Below, piece after piece: positions 1-33,200 of a stretch of DNA of 64,000 bases (positions are counted from its first letter, which is position 1; each line of letters starts with the position of its first letter). The notes beneath the pieces are model-generated. The model made no database searches. It was not told where the DNA came from and saw only the letters and a program-made list of their open reading frames with translations. The stretch lies in assembly GCF_000224145.3 (NCBI RefSeq), contig NC_020166.2, positions 4,599,884 through 4,663,883 of the forward strand, read 5' to 3'. The stretch is from Ciona intestinalis. Taxonomy: Eukaryota; Chordata; Ascidiacea; Phlebobranchia; Cionidae. Both the position numbers and the translations under genes were made by a program.

Positions 1-59
1 TTACGCGAGTCGTTCCCGTTTACTATTGTAGGCAATGGAATCCACGGTGTTTTGTGTAG

Positions 60-730
60 TTTTTTTTACTTAGAGCAGGAAAAAATAACTATTTACAAAT
101 ATATAAATATATTTCTAATAGACCGAATTTGTTAGTTTGCGAGTATGATAGATCAAACTAGTTTCATAGCTTCATTAAAAACACTTATTTCGTACACGAT
201 TTTGTCTCATAAAACTAGTTATGGTTTTGTGGAAACACCCGAGATATAAACACGAGGAAAATAGGCAGGGGTTAATGCGACTTTAGCTTGAAATAAAAAC
301 ACAAAAATAATCGTTTTAAAGTTATATACATAAAGTTTACTCAAATAGAAATTGTACAACCCGTTAATTTCTAGAGTTAACCGGTTGTACAAGTTGCAGA
401 AGACTGTCAATATCAAAATATATTTTAATTTAGTGGCCCAACCCCTTCCTTTGTTGTATTTTTGAAGGTTTTTATTACCAAACTTTAAAGTCTGCTTTTA
501 ATTTAATAATTTCTACCTCAGGAGTTATAATATACTGATATAATAAGATAATATTTAAAAAATATATTCGAAATTTAGTCATTTGCACTTGGAAGTTATA
601 AGAGGTGGCTTGTGTAAAAAGTGTAGCAATGCCCACTTTGTAGCAAAAATGTAAACTTTATTAATAGACTAATAGGTATGATCAATTTTCTGTTATTGCA
701 CTTTTATCTGCATTTGTAGGATAGAATGTT
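60..730 (-). repeat. Dispersed repeat copy (TATAGTAGGG family interior)
   Basis: The block reads as the reverse complement of sequence near 27,500-27,620 and 54,290-54,450. Shared tracts include a stretch on tttgtctcataaaactagtt and one on the ggcaggggttaat region. No coding potential was recognised. Both ends are approximate. Confidence 0.5.
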
Positions 731-2713
731 TATATGTTTTAACATTTAACAATATCTGGTAAACTTTGCTCAGTGAAATACGCAAGAAACCACAACTTAG
801 TTAATAAGATTTCCGTAAATCGAATTGTGGTGGAATGTTCTTAAACACCCGTGTTTAGGTAGCATAGTAATCCAGTCCATCATAGGTATTACCACTCCCG
901 CACTCCGATTTGTTATTACAGCATTATCACTCTCAACAGCCTCAAAAGTGATAACACATGTCAGACTAGTATTATTGAATGCAACATTCACTGGGCATTA
1001 TCTGAAAACTTAATACTCGCATACTGACTCAACTTCTGCTTTATAAAACGAAAGTGAAAAGGAAAGGAAAGAGTTACATACGTTATAACACACACCTGAT
1101 TCTCAAAGTTTACTCACTTAGCTTCAAAAACTGCCAAATAGTTAGGTTAAAAATATATTTTGGGATATACCAGTGTTTTAACGGAATTATACAAAAGGTG
1201 GTTTATTAATTAGGTCAAAATTTCATTGGTAATAAAAACAGTAATTGATAATGGTCAAGTGAACACTATAACCTCCATGATGGAATAAACAAAAAAAAAT
1301 TAAAAGGGGGACCAGTGAAAAAACCAAGGCAGTTAAGCAGGTATTACTAATTCAGAATCTTTATAACAATACATTCACCTGTAACAAAAGTGGTTAAATG
1401 ATCTCAAAATTCACTTCATTATTTTGAATAACCATCCCATTGCCATGAATACATACATATGTACAACACTACAGTATGTGGTTGTTATTAAAGCCCTTTC
1501 CTGTGAAAATGCTGATGCTTTCAGACAAACATTTAACTGAAGGTGCAAAGAAAAGTTCTATCCACTTTCCAATGCTTTGTTAGTTAAGCTACACTGAACC
1601 ATGTGCAACTTTGTTCAGTTCTAAAATTGTCACTGGCGAGCAAAAGAAACTGGTAATGCTTACCAAGGACTATAACATAGTTGACCTGCTTCGTAAGCGA
1701 TTTGATGCTTAACTGAACTTTGGAATCTTCTTGCTTTGATATAACTTCTTTTTCTTATAAAATGCCCAACTGTTTGTTGAAACAACCTTGTGAGAATTCT
1801 GAGGCTCCTTTTCAAGTTATAGACTTTTTTCAACCGAGAGACAAAATTTCGTCATCTCGAAAACAGGACGTCTATTTACAAATGTTTGTGTGGGCAAACC
1901 TGCGCTGCACTGTCTGTAAATTTTAAAACACACATCATTAGGGGCAATAAAAATGGTTTGCATTACTCCCTTTTGATAAAATATAGTTTGGACAAATGAG
2001 CAAAACCTTATCAAGGTGAAATAACATTACTACAATACTGCCAAATTGGAGAATTCGACTATCATCTTACTTACAGCTCAATACCTTAAAATGTGTCGAC
2101 TGACAGTATTTAACTTATACCATTGAATCAATTTGTGTTCTGTTCAATTCGGCACCCATTTTATTTCTAATCCCATAACCTTTGTCCCTTTAGCTCATGA
2201 ATGCATATAATTATGTAAAGATCTATTGGGACTAAACCTTTGTTACTAAACATGTTTTTAGTTACGGTAAATATAGTCTCACTTATCTTATCATTTACAG
2301 GTTTTCTTCACTGAAAAATTACAAAAAAATAAGAACTAGAATACTAAAAGTATAAACTAACTTAAAAAATAAAAGCACTTGCTTTAAACTTTTTAAACAT
2401 AACACTGTAAAATAATAAAAATAATGCAAATGCCATGGTCAAAATGTGGGGGCTGATACAGATAAAAATTAGTTTTACCACATTCAACTTTTTTTTATAT
2501 CTATGTTACCAATATCAGTTCAGGACTTCAACAGTACATGAGTTTGTTTTAATTCAAACCATTTGTTGGTATGTAATTCTACTCGTAAATTCCTTATTGT
2601 ATGCCTGAGTTAAACAACTCAACCAAATTATTTTATAACCATAACTAGTTTTTAAATTTAATTTGCATTTTTGTCTTGTTAAATTTTTTATATCTTTGTA
2701 GAAACAAATGTGA
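731..2713. other. Intergenic/3' flank of the hnRNP gene; no recognised gene
   Basis: No family was recognised. A short minus-strand open frame at 797-991 has fairly protein-like composition (VITFEAVESDNAV...) and could be an orphan exon. It lacks a convincing start or acceptor in frame, and the opposite strand is open over the same bases. A possible AATAAA on the minus strand at 2162-2167 could end the hnRNP transcript. Confidence 0.4.
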
Positions 2714-2787
2714 CCATGGCAAATTGCAAAGTACTCATTACTTTCTTTGGCCATGGCAAATTGCAAAGTACTCATTACTTTCTTTGG
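2714..2787. repeat. 37-bp direct tandem duplication
   Basis: Two identical 37-bp units (2714-2750 and 2751-2787), each beginning ccatggcaaattgcaaagta. They lie about 40 bases downstream of the hnRNP stop codon, so probably inside its 3' UTR. Confidence 0.9.
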
Positions 2788-2823
2788 CCAAGTGGGTCAG
2801 TACTTACCTATGCAGACAGTTAG

Positions 2824-22739
<19,916 letters not shown>

Positions 22740-23204
22740 TATGTTGGTTAACGCACTATCAAGATAAAATTGAAAGTTTAACTTAGAACGAAAATTTACC
22801 GTCGCTGCAAAGAAATAAATATATCCGAAATAATTTTCGCTTACTTAATTTCAAAAACATATAATAAAAAATAACACCCAATCTAAATTCCCTCTTTACA
22901 GATTTCCACAAATGTGCGAAAGAAAGCAATAGCGACAGCGCGCACTTTTCGCTTTTTTTGTTTCACTATAAAAGAATCACGTGATCTGACGTCACAACCT
23001 CAGCCCACGAGGTTGAAAAACGTGGTTATATTTAACGTGTTCAGGAAAACTTTAAACACATTAAATTTAGTAAGTAAACTTGTGTTATTCTTTGGCATGT
23101 TACTAGGCAAACATTCATTAGCAGTACAAAACAAACGCTCTGTGTCGTCCCCGTTTACACACAGATCGAAAATACTTTGCATTGTGGGAAAGTGAAATAT
23201 CCGC

Positions 23205-23395
23205 CATTAAAGTGCGTAAACAGACCCCACGTTAACTTCATTTTTGTGGTAAATTTAAAAAGTCACCGTTTTATTGATTCCCAAAATACTTTGCTTGTTA
23301 AAATTGGTTCAGTATAGAGACGGATATTCGTATTCAAACAGTGATCTCTAGCGCTATCCGTTTTTTACTACGAGACTTGTGATTGTGAAGTATGA
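23205..23395 (-). repeat. Repeat upstream of the hnRNP gene, matching 40,620-40,815
   Basis: Reverse complement of a tract also present at 40,620-40,815 and 41,560-41,760 (shared: caaagtatttt, cagtgatctctagcg, ttaccacaaa). It starts about 465 bases 5' of the hnRNP ATG, so transposon sequence is part of the presumed promoter region. Confidence 0.7.
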
Positions 23396-23599
23396 ACTAG
23401 GAACTTACTAGTCACGTGACTGACTTCATTCGTATAAAAGCGTTGTCAAGATATATTCGTTCTGATTGATATATTTGTACCGAGCGCTAGTGCGCATGCG
23501 CCGAGACGCTACTGCGCATGCGTGGTAGATCGGAACAAAAACAATACGAGCTCCTAATAAATATGTACCAACTGAAAAAAGTTCCGGGGGAAATATTAC

Positions 23600-23790
23600 T
23601 TTATTTATTTTTTTATTTAAAAAAATAATTTTTGGATGGGAATAACACATGCTAGTGACCTACATAAATATATGCGTGAGTTATATTTTTTGCAAAATAT
23701 TAAAAAATTAATATTTATATGATTGAAGCTATGATCATACTTTTTTATATTTAACATCCATCCCCGCACTTTTTTAAAGAAAAAATGATG
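23600..23790 (-). repeat. Isolated monomer of the right-edge satellite
   Basis: Reverse-complement match to the tandem unit at 63,250-64,000, sharing agtgcgggga-like, agtatgatcata and acttacgcatac-like tracts plus the two poly-A/T blocks. It shows the unit also exists dispersed. Confidence 0.7.
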
Positions 23791-23949
23791 ATTCAAATTT
23801 TGGTATATAGTTGTTTCGCTCTCTCCCATCGCCAGCGCTTATTGCCCGTAGTGTGAACCCGTCCTAAACTGTTTTAATCGTAATTGTGTAACTATAACTA
23901 AACCCGCCTTAAACTGTTATCGGTTCTGTGTAACTAAAGATATTCTATC

Positions 23950-24450
23950 CCAAACACCGTGAAATTCATAAAACGCACAGAATACTGCTAATGTAAATAT
24001 ATTTCAATTTAGAGTCCCATCTTCCCCCACATTGTAGTTTTGTATGTTTTCATTGCCAAACTTTTAAAGATTTGCTTTTAATTTATTAATTTAAACCTCA
24101 GGGGATATTCAACTATTAAGCACATATTGCCAAATATTTCCAAAATCAAAATAGATGACGGTTTTTGGGTAAAACCATGAATTAGTACCATCATATTCCT
24201 TTATTATTTGACACCAATTTAATAAAATATAATAAAACACACGAGGAGTTATTTAACTATCCGCACAACAAGTAAAATTTTACAAATTCGAAAACACACA
24301 GGATAAGATAGGACAGTTTGATTATTAAGTGTATTTATAAATAGGAATATACGTAAATAACACGAAATAATACTGTACGCTTTGAAAATTAAGTCTAAAC
24401 ATTATTTTTCTTGCCCTACTCCGGTTTACTGCTATAGCTTTTAACATGTT
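23950..24450 (+). repeat. Truncated copy of the TATAGTAGGG element
   Basis: Parts match 38,750-39,070 and 52,530-52,740 (gcacatattgccaaatattt; caatttaataaaatataat). It lacks a clear right terminal repeat. Confidence 0.65.
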
Positions 24451-24454
24451 ACCA

Positions 24455-24950
24455 CAGAAATAAAAAAGAGTAGAACGCGCAACTTTCCAAAACCGTGATA
24501 GGCCTATATTCTTTTTTCATTCACGTGACCGCCAACTCCGTCCCCATTTCGCTTAGTCTCCATTGTAAATGATAGGCGCATGGTAGTTTTAGGCGGTTTT
24601 AGCTGTTTATTTCAAAAACTACACCAACTATTCAAGTTTATTAGGCCAGTTTAGTTATTTGGTAGGTTAACGTCTACAGTTTACCACTTTTTAGGAAATA
24701 TAATTATTTAACAATTTTAATTAAAAACTTTCAAACAAACGATTTGTTAGAAATATTTATATATTAGAAAATAGTTGTTTTACCCTATTATTTTAAATCA
24801 AGTCAAAAAACGAAGAAAAACTACATAAAACGCCATCGAATCATTTGACTACGATAGTAAACGGGCGCGACCCGTAAAAGAGAGAGAGTGTATCGTGCTC
24901 TCTCCTTTGCCGACATTGGAGATGCGCGTTGTACTCTTTTTTTATTTTTG
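24455..24950 (+). repeat. Dispersed repeat with gagtagaacgcgcaac start
   Basis: One of four copies (others at 45,405-45,900, 47,430-47,870 and 55,555-56,240). Shared landmarks are gtgaccgccaactccgtccc, aactacaccaactattc and cgacattggagatgcgcg. No coding frame is conserved among copies. Confidence 0.8.
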
Positions 24951-27900
24951 TGCATGTTACCTATACATTATATTATTGCATAACAATTGGTATTGTTTGA
25001 ACGACAATGGGTAATTTTCGAACATCAATGGATAAATATTGTATCCAACCAAAGAATACTCTACAATTCTTAGTTTCGTTGATACAAGTATAGTTGAGTC
25101 AATAATTTTAATCATCAATTGTGCGGCATAGTATTGCGGATACTGTAACATATTTGATGCTTTCCTTGATAGTTCCGGATATTGACTGTATAAGGTATTT
25201 TCACTTTTATTTTTTATGTAGTCCTGAGATAAGGTATCTATTAAATTGACGGCTTCGGAAGTGGGAGTTAGGGATGAAAGACCATCAGATCATTCGACAC
25301 CAATCTTAAATAGAGATTAAACAGCACTGTTAAATATTTTTAAAATTAAGCTATTATCAAAGTTGGTTTCAATGTCAGTGTCTTCGGCAGCATGTCTTCT
25401 CCTTTTACTGCTTGTTGGCTGATTGCATGTCTCATCTGCTGGGTTACTTTGCTCAACTTTAGCATCCGGTAATTGGTCCCAACCCCCTATTATATCTTTT
25501 ATAAAAGCTGCTTCCATTTTAAATATTTACTAAAGAATTAAAATATTTTACTAAAGAAACTGCAAAACTGGAGTGAATCTAAATGTAAGGAGCGTTTTAG
25601 CTAAACAGTAAAATTTGAAATTCTTTTACTTTAATTCGGATTGGTTTAGACATTTTTGTACGTAGCCTACAATTTAGGTTTGGCACTTGGATGCCTTTGT
25701 GTTTCTACAGAGGTAATTAAGCACCTTCTAATAAAACAAAAGAAACAACATCGTTGATGCAACTTGTTGATTGCAACAGGCGCAAGCACTTTGCGCCATA
25801 TCTGTCTGTTATTGTATATGGCGGGGCGAACTCTACCCGCGCAATTCAACCGTAACGAATCTGACCCGCCATCTTTTGGTTTATATTGAATTTAAAGTTG
25901 GTTTAAAATGACGAAAGTCTTCTCCCAATAGCTCATTTTAAAGCTATTCACAGTCTCTATACAATTTAAATGTTTGCTTTTTATCTGAATGCTTTTTATG
26001 AACATAAATCGATATTAAGCTTAAGTCACGTGACTGAAGCTTTCATTCGTGGTAGAGTATTCTTTGATCCAACAAGTGTATATGAACTTGTAATAACAGA
26101 AAATTGATTATAACTATTAATAAAGTTTTTATGTTTGCTAGAAATTGGGTATTACTACTCTGTTTTGGGCACAAGCCACTTCTCATAAATTATCACCAAG
26201 TGCAAATGACCAATCTTCGAATATATTTTCAAAATATTATCTTTTTTTTATATCAGTATCAGTCTTAAGTGTCCTACCTTCCCCCATTGTACTATATTTT
26301 TTATTTAATGTATGCATTCCATACTATTTTTAGATATGTGTGAAGTAGACCACTGATGTTCAAATGGCCTATCGCGATCCGGAGGGCGAAGACTAAAATA
26401 TACGACACACGTAAATGCTAATTACGACGCATCATGTGCCTCTTTAAGATTCAAGCCTGTTTGAACCTCCTACATGCCCAATAATTACGTGTTAATTCAT
26501 ATTTTGACGCAAATATTCAACGTGTGAGTTGCTATTATGTCGTAATTAGTTGCCAGATCAAAGAATCGCTATTATGATGCAATAAATCCACGTGTGAATC
26601 CCTACTATTTCGTAATAAACAGTCTACCTAGACAAAACATGGTAAAGGCTAAACTACAACCATAGTTTAATCATAGTACCCTAAACATGACGAAAGACTG
26701 ACATGGTTGCAGGATACTTTCATAAAAACCTTACTGGATTGGGAGGTAATCTATACTTTTGTTAATTTACATTAAATATAACTGAGGCGCTATACTGAGC
26801 AGCAAGATGTTAAAATGAACCATCCAATGGAAAAGAAAAGGCTGATGGCACATCCTACATTGGAGGGATTGGTTTTCACATCAAGAAATTTAATTGGTTT
26901 AAGTAGGCAGCTCCTCCAATGCACTAAATTAAAATACGAATTTGAACCCATTACCTCTGGGTTACAGGCAGGCGTCGCTAACCACGGCGGCGGACTGTAT
27001 AACAATTGGTATTGTTTGAACGACGATGGGTAATGTTCGAACTTCAATGGATAAATAATGTATCCTACAAATGTATATAAACTTGTAATAACAGAAAATT
27101 GATTACAAGATTTTGATTAGTGTTGATAAAGTTTACATTTTTGTCACAAACTAGGTAAGTTTTTCGTACAAGCTACTTCTCATAAATTATCTCTAAGTGC
27201 AAATGACTGAATTTCAAATATATTTCTAAAATATTATCTTTTTATTATATCAGTATCTTATAGTTGAATAACCCCTGAAGTATAAATTATTAAATTAAAA
27301 GCAAACATTTAAAAGTATGGCAACGAAAACATACAAAACTACAACGTGGGGAAAGATGGGACACTAAATTGAAATATATTTACATTAGCAGTATTCTGCA
27401 ACTTGTAGTTAACCTACCGAACTTAACCGGCTGTGTCAGTTTTTTTGTCATGTTAACTTTATGCATATAACTCTAAACCCATATTTTTTTGTTCTTTTTA
27501 TTTCAAATTAAAATCATATTTACCCCCGCCTATTTTCCTTATGCATATATCTCAGTTTGTTTTTAAAAAACTAAAACTAGTTTTATGAGACAAAATCAAA
27601 CTGCGGTACGAAATATTCAAGGTTATTGTTTTATCAAGCTATGAAACTAGTTAAATTGTTCACACTTGCAAACTATAACATCCTATCGGTTTTGGTATTA
27701 TTTTAGCGACATGTAAAATTAACACCTTACTATTTCGCAGTTTTTACCTTTTCAAAATCTACTGTTCTATTTTACATACTTTTTTTAATAAACAATAATC
27801 AGCTTTGACGCCCGTTTTATAAAGTCGTGATATTACTGTCGAATAATTCTGTAACATTATTTTCCTGATTATCATTAAATGGGGGTCCGTAAAAAGAAAG

Positions 27901-29275
27901 TTATAAAAAGTCTCATCCGACAAAGTGCCCCATCTTTTCCCAACCTATCTTCGTGGTATCACCTGAAAGCCGTCCTGTGTGTTTATTTTTAAAATATTGG
28001 GCAATATGTGTCCCATCTTACCCCACTTTACTATTTATTTTTTTTACGTATTTATTTTTATACCTTATTTTGTTGTGGATTACAATAATTCACTTCTTTG
28101 ACACTTCACAAGTGTGCTTCTGAAACTGTGAACTATCGGTGAAGTTTTTTTCGGTGTTTTGTCTTTCATCATGATCCAATCTTTGGGTCAAACCTCTTTA
28201 TAGCTGACTCCCTTATTGCACGGGTGGCTTCTTTGCGCACACTTTTGTTTTCATTAGAAGTGTAACTGGATAATATTTAAACATAATTGTCCGCTTACCT
28301 GCTAGGACGCTAGGTGTTGCGACTAGGCTTATTTCCTTCCAACTATATGAAAACCTGTTTTTAACTGTAAGTGTGTTTCAACAACTTGTTTTGTCGCTAT
28401 GTCTGGTCTTTTTATAAAAATATTTCTAAATCTTTTTTACCGCGATCGAAGAGACAAATAAAGGTATTATAATTATTTCTAATCGAACTTAGTAGTAAAT
28501 GGTTAATTAAATTTAAATTCTACGAATTATATCAGGAATAGTATTAATGACGCCCTCTACAATAAGATGCGCCATGGTATTGAATTAAAGAAAGGTCAAA
28601 GCTTCCTGCAGAATTTTAGGATGAATAAATTTTGTATTTTAGTATTATAAAATAAGAAACCCAACACAGAACAAAATTGTTAAATTAATTTAATTACATT
28701 TGAAAATTTGGTGCGTTATCTTGCAGTTTTAATAAGAGGCAGTGATATAGAATTCAAAAATAGAAATGGAAAATTTAATGGAATTAGCAAAAAGTTTTCA
28801 AGGCTGATTAATGCTAGAAAGTTGATGGTTACAAAAGTGTACAAGCACAAACATATAGAACATAACAACGACATGCACATATACAAGCAGGTGTTAGTAT
28901 AGCTACAAAACATTTGTTATTCGTTCAAAACTACATTAATATTGTACATTAAAAATAAAACAACAAAATCACAAATGCACACTAAAATTATTTAGCGTAC
29001 TAAAATAAAACAATTTGATGAACCATAATAATAGTATTGAGTATTGTTAACATATTTTTTAGAAAAAATCAAAAATAAGTTCAGATCGTATAAACAAGTA
29101 ATGATTTGTAATTAAAACATACATCAGATGTTTTATTAATACGAAATATTTGTTGCTGGTTTTACAAACAATTTTTAACATGATTTATACTGCAAAACAA
29201 CTAAAAAGCAATCATTGCTGTCTAGTATCCAAGTAAACAGCAATTTGGTATGAAAAAAAAAAAAAGCAAAAGTTT
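24951..29275. other. Intergenic region between hnRNP and integrin genes
   Basis: A mosaic of repeats: TATAGTAGGG-element pieces (24,950-25,150, 26,100-26,340 and 27,000-27,500 among others), a gcgtcataat/caattcacac block at 26,490-26,640 and a SINE fragment at 26,930-27,000. The rest is unassigned AT-rich sequence. No gene was recognised; the open frames here are short and unlike known families. Confidence 0.5.
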
Positions 29276-29281
29276 TTTATT
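29276..29281 (-). terminator. Candidate poly(A) signal of the integrin gene
   Basis: AATAAA on the minus strand, about 117 nt downstream of the integrin stop codon. Confidence 0.45.
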
Positions 29282-29397
29282 TAACTTTAAATTCTTTATC
29301 AAATTTTAAATAATACAGTTTAAATCCACAATAATTTTTACTATCAAAACATTCTTGAATGTTGAATTAATTTCAGGAATGCATATTAGTACCGTCA

Positions 29398-30291
29398 TCA
29401 CAGATTTCCAGCAGTTTTCCCACCAGAATACATTGGATTTTTAAAGGTAGAAGTTGCTTTTTTGAAAATAGGATTTTCTCCCTAAATAAGAATGTATTAG
29501 CTACAGAATATTAAGTAATCACATACCAAACTTACCCCCTGCCACTTAGGGTTTTGAGATTCCTTCTGGAAGTTTTTGTATTCCCTTGCATCTTTGATGG
29601 AAGTTAAAAGTTTCCATATAAGCAGAATAGCAAGCCCAATACCAACAATAGCAGCAATAATTCCAATAATTATGTAGACTGGATTGGCATAGGTCGTACA
29701 AGCTGGGTAAAATCAATATAATTTAGCAAGTTACAATCGTTTAGTTTCATTTCTGTTAAAGGCTAATATTTAATAAAAAATATATTCAGTAACATCGTAC
29801 ACTATGACTAGAGTCTTTAACTAGTTATAGTGTATGCTACATGGGGTTTGCCAGTGACAGGGTTTGGTGTTTTTTTTCCGACAGAAATCTTTAATGATAT
29901 AAAATTGTAACAAACTTTGTAAAACAAATTAAATACTTTTGTCAGGTTCTACTTCTACCATGATGATTCCGTCAATTTCTTCAAACGTGGCTTGATAATT
30001 ACAGTCATCTGTGAGGTCGGTGAATCGACATTCATTAGTGTAACCACTGTACTGATATTCCTTGGACATCTAAAAAGTTCCTTATATCTTTTAACAGTAT
30101 CTAGATGATAATGTTAAACAAACTAAAAAATTATTATAAAAAATACATACTTTTGTAACATTATACTTTGTGCATTGTTTTTCACACTCTGTTGTATTGT
30201 AGTTGCCAGTTTTCCAAGCTTTGCATTGAATGCAATCTTTATGTATATCACATATAACCAATGGTTTTGTTTTGCAATACTGACCGCGAAA
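29398..30291 (-). CDS. ITGB1-like: Integrin beta exons 15-18 (beta-tail, membrane helix, cytoplasmic tail)
   Basis: Exon 15 ([16 protein letters not shown]) and exon 16 ([14 protein letters not shown]) form the beta-tail domain. Exon 17 has the membrane helix [19 protein letters not shown] and the juxtamembrane [15 protein letters not shown]. Exon 18 has NPIF, then NPMY and nine further residues. The first motif carries Phe in place of the usual Tyr. KLL...D..E in the membrane-proximal tail matches the known alpha-subunit and talin contact region. Confidence 0.97.
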
Positions 30292-33200
30292 CTAAAGAAA
30301 TGACAAAATTAAAATTTAAGAACTGTCGAGGAGTTAGTGTAAAGACAGAAAAAAATAACCTTTGCTCCACCACGACTATTACAAACACACTGTCCGCATT
30401 CACATTCGCCGTTGCCGTTACATGGTTTGCTGGAGTCCACTGCGTCTGGACTTAAATCGTAACATTCAGTTTGATCTAGTGTGCAATCACAAGCCTTGCC
30501 TTTCCAACCATTTTGACATTCACAAACACCACAGTTGCATTTACCAAAACCTAGAATATGACAAAATTAAAGAAATAAGGTATATGTTGAAATTAAAATA
30601 TACAGGCATGAAGACTTTTTCATATAGTTTTATTTCACTAAAAATTTACAGAAACCACAATAAAAAACATTTTGAATAATTAGAAGAGCTTACTGACCAT
30701 TACAAACCCTTGCTCCAGCTCTATCACATGTTGTATTATCACACTCACAATATTTTCCATCGATTTTCTTGTTTGCATATTGTCTGTTGAGAAAATAATT
30801 GAACTGTGTTATAGAAAAGATAGAGAAAATTTTAAATAAAGCAATATCATACAAAGTTACAATGCCTCGAATTTTTTTATATTATTTCTTATACATATTA
30901 ATATTTTTGGACTTTGCAAATTGATTGTTTTTGGAAAGAAATTTGTTTTAATTGTAAGCAAGGTCAATCACACCTGCTTATGACCCTGAATGTCCATCAT
31001 TTGCAGAAATAGGAAGTGTTTTCTTACAGGAATTAAATCAAGAAGAAACTAATTAAACAATTTACATGCACCCTCAAAGTAAATTTGGGTTGCAGCAAAA
31101 AATGGTTAAAGAGCCTATAATACGCTCAGACATGTTGGTTTTGAATAAAAATTTACACTTAATAAATACTATCTATGGTATTTTTTTGGAAAAAAATGTT
31201 AAGTTTGGCCAAAAACATGTTTTGAAAGTGGCAAAAAATTCGCCTATTGTTGCGTCACGCGCGGGGGCTTTGCTAGCGGAAAATGCATTTATGTTTGCAG
31301 CAAACTATAGTGTACTGTCGACATAGTGTTTCCTGTTTGTTTTAAATTAGGAAAAAAGTGTAGGTATTGCCTAGGCCTGATTTTATTTAAAAATAAATGT
31401 TTTTTTAAGTTGTTTGTAAGTACATTACACTATTTAAATTTGTCAGTTTACAAAACTTGAAGTGACATTAGTGAGGATCCTAGTAGTCAACTTTTAATAA
31501 GTATGGAGCCTTTCCAGTTTGAACCTGTACTTCCAGAAAGTATTGGGGAAGTGAACTGGCCAAGTTTACCAACCATGGAAAAAAAGTAAAGCTAAGCAAA
31601 TCAAAAATACAATTTGGTGGTTTGACTAAGAATACCATGCAAACATGATTTTTTGACACAGACCAAAGCATGGAATACGAATGTACAAAAATCACTTTAC
31701 ACTAATATAGTATTTATTTTTCCCCTCATGCCAAAAAGATAGTTAAACATGGTTTATAACGTTTATTTTGTTTAAACAGTATTGCTACACAGCTGATGAG
31801 AACTTTGTTCGGAATAGCTGGAAAAGAAAAACAGAAAGATTCCATCAATCCTGGCCAAAAGTACAAGCGAACAACATTATAGTGACAGTTCAACAACGTT
31901 TGCAAAATTATTTCATCATTCAGTTTTGAATGATCTTGTCTCATACAGAAAGCATTCAAGAATTATGTTGTTTTAAATTAAGTACATTCAACGTTACTAA
32001 AAATACACGTTTAAGTATTGGATTATTTTCATTGTTTTGAACAAAGAGCGATTGTACCAGATGATGGACCTGTTTCTTTTAAGTTATTCCAGTTATAGTT
32101 TACAAACACTAATTCTCCACTAAGCTTTGTAGGCTATGTTGTGTGGTTAGACAATGGTCTCCAGGCAGTAACTGCCAATAAGTTGCTTAAGCCATTGAAA
32201 GTATTATTAATATATTAAACAATATTTGTCTTTCTTATTTATCAAAAACTACACCAATAAACGATTAAGCACTAATAGGGAAAGTCAAATATTGTGTCTG
32301 TGATATTTTTTTGCTAAATGAGGTGTCTTTGAGCACCTTGCAGGTCTAACATGCACAAACTTATAGTAAACCATTAAATAGTTTCATAGCAGTAAAGTGC
32401 TGACAGACATACACCACAATATTTATTCGCAAGAAGAACTAATTACTTGCAAATGCAGGATCCACATTGACACTCTCCACCACTGTTGCAGACAACACCG
32501 GTTGCTGGATCTGTGCAGTTAGCAAGATAAGATTCAATTCCAAGAACATCTTTCTGATCACAGGAGCAGTCAAGACCAGTAAACCCGGTTTCACAAACGC
32601 ATGATCCACATTCGTAAACACCATGACCTGATGGAACAACAATAACAATATAACCTTCACATTTAAACAAAACTACATGAAATTATTAACCATCAACAAC
32701 ATGAGCACAAGCAGTTTTAAGTTGGTGGACTACTCCTTTAAAACTTAATAAACTGTTTAATTCATAAACACAAGAGTTTATAGAAAAAACAAACACTGTT
32801 AATAGCAGGTTAATACAATCAAAGTATACAATTTTTAAATAAATGATTTCGTACCAGAACAATTAGTTGTTGGTGCCTGTGTTTCTTCGCACTGACAATC
32901 ACAATGTGATTCAACATTTATCGTTACAACTTCATTATAACCATATGGAGAAACCAAAACTTGAACTGGCGATTTCAAACATTTCTCAGTTGACAATGTA
33001 AATGTAAAGTTTACCTAGTATACAACAACAAAACATCTTGAATAATTAACTAAAAAAAACAAGCTGTAGGCAAGATTGCTGTATTTTTCAAATTCATATA
33101 CATAAAAAAAATTCAAAATTATTTACTAAAACCAAAAGTATTTCCAAAATAAAGCTTTCTAGTTCTCAATTTCAATAATTTATGAACTGCTTCATATAAT

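Noticed and set aside
797..991. Protein-like minus-strand frame VITFEAVESDNAV...
   Set aside because: No start codon, no in-frame acceptor and no neighbouring exon; the opposite strand is open over the same bases. Kept only as a note.
31500..31960. Plus-strand [17 protein letters not shown] piece in integrin intron 12 as a transposon gene
   Set aside because: It stops after about 22 codons and the following frames do not join into a recognisable domain.
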